A DNA stretch of 8,526 bases, taken from CBDUBU01 sp965365465 (lineage in GTDB: Bacteria > Bacteroidota > Rhodothermia > Rhodothermales > DASSAV01). The stretch spans positions 1-8,526 of the forward strand of contig CBDUBU010000169.1 of assembly GCA_965365465.1 (NCBI GenBank), written 5' to 3'. Below, piece by piece: positions 1-6,079 of the stretch; the first letter of the stretch is position 1; every line of letters starts with the position of its first letter. Under the pieces are notes generated by a model. The model did not search any database. It was not told the DNA's origin and saw only the letters and a list, made by a program, of their open reading frames with translations. A program made the translations under genes and the position numbers.

Positions 1-505
1 TTAATACAATGCTGTGGCGGTTCCAGACCTCCCGGCCCGGCGTAAAACGCTCCTGCACATATCCAGATCGCTTGACCAGTACGGAGCCGTCAATCGGCTC
101 TTCGACTTCGTATAGCAGAGGCGTACTTCCTACCTTTGCTGGACCATCCAGCGTTTCCAGGTAAACATCAGCGCCATAGGGTATAGATTCGATCTGATAA
201 TGATACGGGAAGTCCATCTGTAGCAGAAGCGTATCCTCAAACGCTGCATTCAGATCCGCAGTCACCGGGGTAATGTTCCAAAGTCCGGCCCGGCCCGGAA
301 CCAGTCGTAGCTGGCGGGTCGTTGGGGGAATCGAAAAAAGGCCTTCCGTCACAGGGCCCAGACGCAGAGAGTCGGCAAACAGCGTGGCGCCGGGCAGATT
401 GGTCTCCACAGAAACATATCTGCCGGACTGCGCCAGGCAAGCTGTTGCTACAAAAACCATTAAAAAGAAGAAGGATAGACTACGGAGTAGCTGCATAGTC
501 CGCAT
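1..505 (-). CDS. Secreted protein with PEGA-like domains (partial, C-terminus outside window)
   Basis: The frame is open from an ATG at 505 to the left edge, giving 168 residues with no stop. The N-terminus is a signal peptide: Arg at residues 2 and 8, a hydrophobic stretch at about 10-21, and likely cleavage after CLA near residue 25. Two PEGA-like segments follow. The first is at about 30-77 (NLPGATLFADS). The second, at about 103-157, is clearer (GADVYLETLDG, then GSTPLLYEV and a GYVQERF end). PEGA domains are small extracytoplasmic beta modules found in surface-layer and envelope proteins; the ligand is unknown here. The start overlaps the end of the BamB-like gene by 26 bases, with AGG seven bases upstream, so translation is probably coupled. 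A second in-frame ATG lies at 496. The missing part could hold a transmembrane helix or more repeats. The specific function is not identified. Confidence 0.82.
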   Translation of the reverse strand, partial: MRTMQLLRSLSFFFLMVFVATACLAQSGRYVSVETNLPGATLFADSLRLGPVTEGLFSIPPTTRQLRLVPGRAGLWNITPVTADLNAAFEDTLLLQMDFPYHYQIESIPYGADVYLETLDGPAKVGSTPLLYEVEEPIDGSVLVKRSGYVQERFTPGREVWNRHSIVL

Positions 506-1730
506 TTGAATGCCTGAAAAGATATACCATATTGGGTTCTGCAAGCACGATAAGATACCCATCGCCGGCTGCCATTCCGGACTTGACGCGACCTTCCATC
601 TCCTGCTGCCATAACACCTCACCCGTCGCGGGATCCAGGGCATAAAGGTTATTGCCCATACTGGCGACATACAGCGTTTCATTCGTAATCAAAGGAGGCG
701 AGGCCAACACATCAACTGCGTCGAATGTCCATTCAAGCTCCCCTGTTTGCACATCGAGGGCGCGGAGCTTGCCATCCGAAGCGCCGAATATCACCATATC
801 CTCTGCAATAGCAGGCGACGCAAAACGGACTGTCGTATCCGGCAACGCAAAATCCCACACTATGGAACCGTCCTGCGCCCCAAAAGCAATGAACCGCCCG
901 CGCGTAGTTGCTGCATAGACTTTCCCATTATGCAATGCGGGCGTTTCGTAAATAGGGGAGCCGAGGTCGCTTTGCCACAATACGGAGCCATCCACTACAG
1001 CTAGTTTCGCAGCGCGGCCTGCGTCATCGATGACCAGAATCTCATCGCCGGAAACAGCCAGAGGCGCTGCTTGAACACTTGCCCTGGCGCTCAAAGCCTG
1101 TTCCCACATGATTTCTCCTGTGCTTGCATCGTAAGCGCGGGCCGTGCTTTCTACATCGACTGCAAACAACCTGTCCTCCATCAGCAAGAGACCGGCTTCA
1201 ACAGGAGGGTGTTTTGCTTCCCATTTCGACTTGCCTTCCGGCAGACTAAACGCACGCAGCGCCCGGCGGCCCCAGGCTATGGGCACATAAAGCATACCCT
1301 CCCCGATCACGGGAGTCCCTTCTACAGCTTCGCCAAACCGGGTAACCCCCTTGCGGTCTCCTGTCTTCACGTTGACGGCGTGAACCTCTCCCTTCCTTGT
1401 TGAAATGACGGCATAGTCGCCCAAGATGAGTGGTGAACCTGGCCCAAAGCCTGCCGCCGCATTGTATTTCCAGGCCAGTTCCAATGGCGGCTTTACCGTC
1501 ACCCTCGGAGCATTCGAGCGTTGCGGAGAACTTCCTTCCGTTAACCAGCGCTCTCCGGATTGAGCCGAAATCTGATCGATCCGCAACGATTGACAGCCTG
1601 CAAGCAGAAGCATCAAAGACAGCAAGAGTAATAGATGCACCTCCTGCCTACCGCCGGTGTAATGACGAGATACGACCGGCTTCACGCGGCTCAAATTCTC
1701 GCCAAACATACTCGAATATGCATACTTCAT
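480..1730 (-). CDS. BamB-like PQQ-repeat beta-propeller lipoprotein
   Basis: The protein has about 416 residues if it starts at the ATG at 1730. A lipobox (LLLAGC) follows a Leu-rich stretch, predicting a lipid-anchored, probably periplasm-facing outer-membrane protein. The mature part has eight PQQ/quinoprotein-type blades. Each ends in a motif such as ALDPATGEVLW, ALDVQTGELEW or AFGAQDGSIVW, so the fold is a closed eight-bladed propeller, as in BamB. BamB is the accessory lipoprotein of the outer-membrane protein assembly complex. The BamB-type role is inferred from architecture, length and the barrel gene 22 bases upstream; a generic PQQ-like propeller lipoprotein is the alternative. The start is uncertain. 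GTG at 1640 gives a 15-residue signal with no Lys or Arg, and an AGGAGG overlaps that codon. GTG at 1685 or ATG at 1709 give basic n-regions. ATG at 1730 has only a weak ribosome binding site. Extension above 1730 would overlap the barrel gene. Confidence 0.85.
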   Translation of the reverse strand: MKYAYSSMFGENLSRVKPVVSRHYTGGRQEVHLLLLLSLMLLLAGCQSLRIDQISAQSGERWLTEGSSPQRSNAPRVTVKPPLELAWKYNAAAGFGPGSPLILGDYAVISTRKGEVHAVNVKTGDRKGVTRFGEAVEGTPVIGEGMLYVPIAWGRRALRAFSLPEGKSKWEAKHPPVEAGLLLMEDRLFAVDVESTARAYDASTGEIMWEQALSARASVQAAPLAVSGDEILVIDDAGRAAKLAVVDGSVLWQSDLGSPIYETPALHNGKVYAATTRGRFIAFGAQDGSIVWDFALPDTTVRFASPAIAEDMVIFGASDGKLRALDVQTGELEWTFDAVDVLASPPLITNETLYVASMGNNLYALDPATGEVLWQQEMEGRVKSGMAAGDGYLIVLAEPNMVYLFRHSNADYAATP

Positions 1731-1752
1731 AAAAAGCCGTCTACAATCCAAC

Positions 1753-2829
1753 CTAGAAATCCCAACCAAAGAAAAACTGCTTGAACAGATTGTCGGATCG
1801 CGTCCGGAAACCATCATAGTAGCGATAGCCGATATCGTACCGAAGAACAAACCCTCCGAAGAGATTAACACGCAGACCGGCGCCTGCGGCGCCAAGCGTC
1901 TGACCGGAGGTAGCGTTGCCACTCACGAGAGGCAACTGCTGCCGGTCGTAATAGCCATCATTCCATACGTGGGCGGCATCGACGAACAGCGCTCCGCGCA
2001 GGTTAGCGATGCCAAAGGGCGCCAGAATGGGCAGGAACAGCGACGGCGCATTCACAATGGGAAAACGTAGCTCCTGCGACGTAAACCACATCTTTTTCCC
2101 TCGGACGCCAAACAGGTTGTACCCGCGAAGGTCCCAGCTTCCTCCCAGCACAAAAAGGCGCGCTTCACGACCCTGATTGATACGCGCCATGCCCCACGAA
2201 GCGAACGTAATTTCGTCAGAGATCCGCCAGTAGTGTCTGACATCAGCGGCCAATGTATAGTAGTTTACGTTGGAATACAGGATATCCGTCGTATAAGCAG
2301 CAGTCAGGTTAGTCCGCCACCCGTCGACAGGGCCATTCTGAGCAAAGAGCGTGTTGTCGTGGACCAGCGATACGGCATTGGAAAGGAGCAGGGCCTTGCG
2401 ATTGATGTCCTTAAACGAGATCTCTTTATCGCTCCAGTTAAAAGAAGTCGACAATTCAATGCGGCGGAACATGGAGATCGGATAGCTGACACCACCGAAT
2501 CCACCGTACATGGTTTCCCAGAAAACCGGATAACTACTGAAAGCATCCGGATCAGTGATGTCGTAGCGTAAACCGCCATACCGATATACTCCATAGGCAA
2601 TATTGGTGCGCTTATGGAGTTGAACGCGCGTAAGGGCAACATTGATACTCTTCAGGAAGTCGCGCTGTCCACGCGCAGAGTTGTAAAAAGCCACGTACCA
2701 GTAATCATCCCCCATCATGTCTGAAAAAGCCATCACGGCCCCACCTGTCGTTCCCCAGACCGGGTTCTGACTCACCTGGCCCTGTGCGATATCGAGCTGG
2801 TACTTACGGCGATAGGGGATGCGCTCCAC
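1753..2829 (-). CDS. Omp85/BamA-type outer-membrane beta-barrel (severed C-terminal part of upstream gene)
   Basis: The segment has 358 residues if it starts at GTG 2829. It consists of alternating polar and hydrophobic beta strands. An LRGY motif at residues 234-237 matches the conserved V/LRGF/Y of the Omp85 barrel. The C-terminus (QFFFGWDF) ends in Phe, as outer-membrane beta-signals do. The segment has no signal peptide and no POTRA domains, so on its own it could not be exported. It is in the same frame as the peptidase/propeller gene, separated only by a TAA at 2851-2853 and seven sense codons. The nearest upstream purine run (GTAGGG) is about 12 bases from GTG, which is a poor ribosome binding site. 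I infer that this is the C-terminal domain of a protein of about 1,003 residues. Family members that I recall carry peptidase, propeller and barrel in one chain. If the stop is real and not read through, the barrel is probably not made as a functional protein. Confidence 0.85.
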   Translation of the reverse strand: MERIPYRRKYQLDIAQGQVSQNPVWGTTGGAVMAFSDMMGDDYWYVAFYNSARGQRDFLKSINVALTRVQLHKRTNIAYGVYRYGGLRYDITDPDAFSSYPVFWETMYGGFGGVSYPISMFRRIELSTSFNWSDKEISFKDINRKALLLSNAVSLVHDNTLFAQNGPVDGWRTNLTAAYTTDILYSNVNYYTLAADVRHYWRISDEITFASWGMARINQGREARLFVLGGSWDLRGYNLFGVRGKKMWFTSQELRFPIVNAPSLFLPILAPFGIANLRGALFVDAAHVWNDGYYDRQQLPLVSGNATSGQTLGAAGAGLRVNLFGGFVLRYDIGYRYYDGFRTRSDNLFKQFFFGWDF

Positions 2830-2850
2830 CTGCTTGTCAAGCCCTACACT

Positions 2851-2853
2851 TTA
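2851..2853 (-). other. In-frame TAA separating peptidase/propeller from barrel
   Basis: The minus strand reads GGT TTT TAA AGT GTA GGG CTT GAC AAG CAG GTG GAG. The codons after TAA stay open to the TAG at 1753-1755, in the same frame as the codons before it. No frameshift is needed to join the halves; one base change in the codon would restore a 1,003-residue frame. The six visible true gene ends use TAG (four) or TGA (two). This internal codon is the only TAA terminating a gene segment in the window. No other supported gene has an internal stop, so general recoding of TAA is not indicated. Confidence 0.9.
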
Positions 2854-4764
2854 AAAACCCCAGTGACCGCCTGTATGATCCAGTTTCATCTCCTCCTGTC
2901 GTTCGGGAAACGCTGCCAGCGAGTCAACACCCGATAGTCCGCGAATAGTGAAGCGGAAGTGTTCAAAACTCGTGAAGAGGAGTTGGTTATCTCGTGTCCA
3001 CACAGGATCAAAGGCAGCCGCCGTGTAATCCGTAAGCTGGCGCACCTCACGTTTAGCCTCCCCGTCAATCGCCGGCGTGACTTCTACGCGCGTCGAGGCG
3101 ACTTCCGGAGTTCCGGAAGCGGCGCCCTGCATATCTGCCACCCAGATATTTTGCGCTCCAAAACGGTTTGTGCTGTCCCGGCGAGCGCTGGTATATACCA
3201 GATAGTCTCCATCCGGACTCCAGCGCGGCGAAAAATCATGATGGCGTCCGAAGGTCACGTACTGGATCGATCCATCCTCCAACGTGTAAGTGAACAGGTT
3301 GTACGCATCTTCCTTTCCCTCAGAGGTCCGATCCGACGAGAAAGCAATCTGCTCTCCATCCGGACTCCAGGCAGGATCGCGGTCGTCATAACTGTCGCTA
3401 GTCAGCTTACGAAGCCCGCCCTCAGTAGTGTTGTAAAGATACAGGTCGCTGAACCCACCCTCATTGATCGACGAGAAAACAAGCTTCGTCCCATCCGGGC
3501 TCCAATCCGGAGAATAGACAGCGATAAGCCCGTCAAAACCGTAGGTTGCTACAAGCACGTCACTTTCCAGATCGTAGACGTGAATGACATCGCGCTCGCC
3601 GCTTTTCGTGACGAAAGCCAGTTTGCCGTCCTGCGATACGCTGATTCTGCTCTCGAAGAGATGAAAGGCTTCGAAGCGATCCGTACGCTCACCGCGAATC
3701 AGGACCCTGGGCTTTTCCACGGGGCGATAAAGGGAATCCACAGTTGTCTCATACACATTGGTGTATCCCGTTCGGTTAGCCACAAAGAAGACTTTCCGGC
3801 GCCCGTCCTTAAACTGATAGAAGGCAGGCTTGGAGTTAAAGCCATCATGCGCAATCGCCGTCGTAGCGTGCGAAGTAAGCTCACTGCTTTCGAGTATGGG
3901 GTAATACTGCTGCTTGAGCCATTGCTGCCATTTCGCAGCGATCTCGTAAAAATCTTCTCTGAGCGTTATTTCCAGGATGATGCGGAAGTCCCGATCTTTC
4001 CAGAAGTTTTCAATGAGAGACAGGATTTTTTCCTCGCCATAGGTCTCCGAAATGAATCTGAAAATGGCCTCTCCTTCCTTATACATCAAGTAGGTGCCGG
4101 CAATGCGGTTCATATCCTCCAGCGGAACCAGGTAATTTGAAATGACGGCATCGCGCATCACCATTTCGTGCTGGTAGTCAGGTTCTCCGGACCAGTACTC
4201 GGCCAGCCCCTCTGTAAACCAAAGTGGAAGAAAGGAATCCGGCGGAATGCGGTGATCTCGCAGAATGCGGAGCACCTTCGAATAGGTGAACACATGCACC
4301 AATTCGTGTCGCACGACCCTTCGGAAGCGGTGAATGTCTCCGTTCGCCGGGATTACCACACGACCTTTCAAAAATTCGAAAAAACCTCCAACGCCATCGG
4401 GGATAAAACCGGGAGTGGTGTTTGTCTGTTTGAAGTGAATGTTAGAGGAGTAAAAAATGATGGGGACGCGCCGGTTGAGCGATAGAACGAACTTGTTCTC
4501 CAGTTCCTGATATACCTCCTCGGCAAAAGCGCCTCCGTATTCGGCAAGCTCCTGCATCTGCGGGTAATAATACACGTCGAAGTGCTTCGTCTTCAGAACG
4601 TGCCAGTCGAAGTCCTCGTACTGTACCTTATTGCGTCCGAAGTGGTAGCCGTATTGCCCGTACGCCGGAAGAACAATAACCAGCGACATAAAGAATGCAA
4701 CAGAAAAGTAGAGCCGGCGCCGAGTCATATGAAAGAGCGGGACTAAGTGGATATAACGCAGCAC
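2851..4764 (-). CDS. Secreted MA-clan zinc peptidase with TolB/WD40-like propeller (N-terminal part of peptidase-barrel protein)
   Basis: The segment has 637 residues. A signal peptide (TRRRLYF plus a hydrophobic core, cleavage after AYG near residue 36) sends it across the inner membrane. A gluzincin-like domain follows at about 50-290: HELVH at 153-157 supplies two zinc His and the catalytic Glu, and the third ligand is likely Glu185 in WFTEGLAEYW. From about 300 to 600 it is a TolB/PD40-type propeller with repeated WSPDG cores at about 421, 466 and 515 and a degenerate copy (WTRDN) at 589. All catalytic residues seem present, so proteolysis is plausible; the substrate is unknown. The GTG at 4764 has AGG five bases upstream. 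ATG 4728 fits the signal peptide better but has no visible ribosome binding site. The protein stops at TAA 2851, right before an in-frame Omp85-type barrel, so I read it as the front part of a longer gene running to 1753. Confidence 0.85.
   Translation of the reverse strand: MLRYIHLVPLFHMTRRRLYFSVAFFMSLVIVLPAYGQYGYHFGRNKVQYEDFDWHVLKTKHFDVYYYPQMQELAEYGGAFAEEVYQELENKFVLSLNRRVPIIFYSSNIHFKQTNTTPGFIPDGVGGFFEFLKGRVVIPANGDIHRFRRVVRHELVHVFTYSKVLRILRDHRIPPDSFLPLWFTEGLAEYWSGEPDYQHEMVMRDAVISNYLVPLEDMNRIAGTYLMYKEGEAIFRFISETYGEEKILSLIENFWKDRDFRIILEITLREDFYEIAAKWQQWLKQQYYPILESSELTSHATTAIAHDGFNSKPAFYQFKDGRRKVFFVANRTGYTNVYETTVDSLYRPVEKPRVLIRGERTDRFEAFHLFESRISVSQDGKLAFVTKSGERDVIHVYDLESDVLVATYGFDGLIAVYSPDWSPDGTKLVFSSINEGGFSDLYLYNTTEGGLRKLTSDSYDDRDPAWSPDGEQIAFSSDRTSEGKEDAYNLFTYTLEDGSIQYVTFGRHHDFSPRWSPDGDYLVYTSARRDSTNRFGAQNIWVADMQGAASGTPEVASTRVEVTPAIDGEAKREVRQLTDYTAAAFDPVWTRDNQLLFTSFEHFRFTIRGLSGVDSLAAFPERQEEMKLDHTGGHWGF
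3206..3370 (-). repeat. Exact 18-base coding repeat in propeller blades
   Basis: TCTCCATCCGGACTCCAG (plus strand) occurs at 3206-3223 and again at 3353-3370. Both copies encode the WSPDG core of neighbouring propeller blades with identical codons. A third, diverged copy starts near 3489. This is consistent with blade duplication inside the gene, not with a mobile or regulatory repeat. Confidence 0.7.
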
Positions 4765-4770
4765 ATATAC

Positions 4771-4776
4771 CTGCCG
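4771..4776 (-). promoter_or_regulatory. Ribosome binding site of peptidase gene (supports GTG 4764)
   Basis: GGCAGG lies at the usual distance before the GTG at 4764 (minus strand GGCAGGTATATGTG). The 20 bases before the alternative ATG at 4728 contain no purine-rich run. This favours the GTG even though it lengthens the signal peptide n-region. Confidence 0.4.
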
Positions 4777-4791
4777 TTACACACCATGCAC

Positions 4792-4874
4792 CTGCCTGAG
4801 AGAGCCTATAGCGGGACGCAAGGCGAGGCATCGAGCGTTCCGACCAGCCTTAGCGTAAACCTCTAAGGAGGCAG
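4792..4874 (-). other. Nested inverted repeats, possible structured 5' leader
   Basis: Three nested complementary pairs lie within 83 bases: 4792-4797 with 4869-4874 (6 bp), 4801-4804 with 4861-4864 (4 bp), and 4816-4824 with 4847-4856 (9 bp with one bulged base). The inner loop is 22 bases. No T-run follows on either strand, so it does not look like an intrinsic terminator. It ends 16 bases before the peptidase ribosome binding site. I recognise no known riboswitch class. The element could fold in RNA from either strand; the minus strand fits the gene context. Confidence 0.4.
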
Positions 4875-4945
4875 GGAACTATCACCTTAATATCCGGGGT
4901 GTTAGGGGCAACGCAGGACAAGAAAGCAACGTTCCCGCAAGTTAC

Positions 4946-4974
4946 AACATATTTATCCTTCGCAAAGGCCACAA
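4946..4974 (-). promoter_or_regulatory. Candidate sigma70-like promoter for envelope operon
   Basis: The minus strand has TTGTGG (4974-4969), a 17-base spacer, then TATGTT (4951-4946). The -35 has the conserved TTG and the -10 keeps the first T-A and final T. It would start transcription about 175 bases before the peptidase gene and include the nested inverted repeats. A TTTG/N18/TAACTTG arrangement resembling the Bacteroidota -33/-7 promoter overlaps the same place, so the sigma type is unclear. Confidence 0.3.
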
Positions 4975-5041
4975 TTCCGTACCCTTCGGAACCCGGTTGG
5001 CAGCCACAGCTCGTGCATTATAATCCAGGGCGGCGATCCAC

Positions 5042-6079
5042 TCAGGCCAGGGTCTCCTTGAGTTTGTTAATCATGCCGATGGGCGTCGGATCAACGTCAA
5101 GCAGCATAGCCAGGTAGAAGCTTACCCAATCGCCAAGATTAACGAGCGACATGAGACGAGCGAGTTCACTGTTTCCCTCGCTGTGGATTTCAGTCCAGAA
5201 TCCAACCCGATCTGCAAGCAGCACGCGGGTCACGTCAATCCGCTGCTGAACACGGGGAGGATCGCTCTGATCACGCAATACAACAACACCGATGTCCCGG
5301 CCGCGCTCGCCGGATTCCTCCCAGCCCATAATCTCATTATGGTTCAATTCGGGAAAGTAGTTGCCCGCAGCCAGTTTTTTGCTGTTTTCATTGATCTGGC
5401 AACGCCATCTCAGATTTACTGCTTCTGTAAGTACAGAGCCGGAATAGATGAACGGCAGCCTATGCGTTAATTCATCCGCCAGGTCAAGCGCTCTATTGCC
5501 GGACAGATCTGCAAGCTCTTGTGTTTGCTTTTCCAGCAGCGATTGCGTTTCGCTCCAGGCGGAGGCAGGCGTTTCGAGTATGCCCACCTTACCGGCAATC
5601 ATAAGGAGCGAAGCAAGTGAGTATCCCAGGGCGGCGCGAGGCGGCATTCCTCCCGGGATCTGAACATAAACCAGGTTGCGCTCCTTTGCGCGTTCAATAA
5701 CAGCGCCTCCCGAAGCAACACAAACCACTGTGGCTTTTCGGTTCAGCGCATCTTCCATCGCCGAAAGCGTTTCTTCCGTATTGCCGGAGAAACTGGAAAT
5801 GAAAACTACAGCGTTGGAAGTGACGGAAGCAGGAAGCGTGTATCCCCTCGAAACGGAAACCGGGAGGTCTGCGTGGGAAAACGCCAGCGTCCGAAGCAAG
5901 TCGCCTCCAATAGCGGACCCACCCATCCCTGCAATCACAATCTGGTCTTTACCGCGCACACTAAAGCCGGGATCCACCTCCGTTGCCACCTCTTTGCCCT
6001 TCTGCCATTGCGCAGGAAAGCCAGTCAGGAGGTTGTACATCCCGCTCCGATCATTCCGGAGGATATCTTGTTCTGTCAT
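5042..6079 (-). CDS. Bifunctional phosphoglucose/phosphomannose isomerase
   Basis: This is a cytoplasmic sugar isomerase of 345 residues that interconverts glucose-6-P and fructose-6-P, and mannose-6-P and fructose-6-P. It belongs to the archaeal-type PGI/PMI branch of the SIS fold, which is much shorter than the classical PGI of about 550 residues. The N-terminal SIS domain shows AGMGGSAIGGD (50-60) and the phosphate-binding SSFSGNTEET (95-104). A PPRAALGYSL segment carries Arg148. QINENSK (Glu231) and ELNHNEI (His247) match the Glu and His, 16 residues apart, that I recall as the catalytic pair in the crenarchaeal enzyme. A Lys near 341 fits the C-terminal active-site Lys. The ATG overlaps the ptsI stop as ATGA and no ribosome binding site is visible, so translation is probably coupled to Enzyme I. 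That ties hexose-phosphate interconversion to PTS protein synthesis. Confidence 0.93.
   Translation of the reverse strand: MTEQDILRNDRSGMYNLLTGFPAQWQKGKEVATEVDPGFSVRGKDQIVIAGMGGSAIGGDLLRTLAFSHADLPVSVSRGYTLPASVTSNAVVFISSFSGNTEETLSAMEDALNRKATVVCVASGGAVIERAKERNLVYVQIPGGMPPRAALGYSLASLLMIAGKVGILETPASAWSETQSLLEKQTQELADLSGNRALDLADELTHRLPFIYSGSVLTEAVNLRWRCQINENSKKLAAGNYFPELNHNEIMGWEESGERGRDIGVVVLRDQSDPPRVQQRIDVTRVLLADRVGFWTEIHSEGNSELARLMSLVNLGDWVSFYLAMLLDVDPTPIGMINKLKETLA

Larger units (their letters stand above)
4765..5041. other. Intergenic spacer between isomerase and envelope operon
   Basis: This is the longest gap between genes in the window. Besides the candidate promoter and the nested repeats it holds a GGGAAC/GTTCCC inverted pair (4874-4879 and 4931-4936). 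I find no convincing gene on either strand, no tRNA, and no intrinsic terminator with a T-run after the isomerase gene. Confidence 0.6.

Noticed and set aside
237..440. 67-codon minus-strand frame near the left edge
   Set aside because: It overlaps the PEGA-like gene in a different frame and is rich in Cys, Arg and Pro with no domain; the signal-peptide frame is clearly the real one.
1731..1922. Upstream extension of the BamB-like frame into the barrel gene
   Set aside because: The extra residues overlap the barrel coding sequence in another frame, have no lipoprotein-like character and would bury the signal peptide.
2959..4140. A long open frame of 393 codons on the plus strand opposite the peptidase/propeller gene
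   Set aside because: It lies antisense to a gene with clear domains, shows repeated PIR/PAR motifs that are just the complement of the WSPDG repeats, and has no recognisable fold or ribosome binding site.
4720..4790. 14-codon minus-strand mini-frame overlapping the peptidase start, preceded by AGGCAGG
   Set aside because: Spacing to its ATG is only about three bases and such short frames arise by chance. It could be a leader peptide, but nothing else supports it.
4628..4831. 67-codon hydrophobic minus-strand frame at the start of the peptidase gene
   Set aside because: Its hydrophobic part is the signal peptide region of the peptidase read in another frame, and it would run through the leader structure.
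4860..5020. Plus-strand stretch with ACCCTTCGGAACC, recalling part of a TPP riboswitch
   Set aside because: The other conserved TPP segments (CTGAGA in the right place and GATCTGG) are missing, and no plus-strand gene follows.
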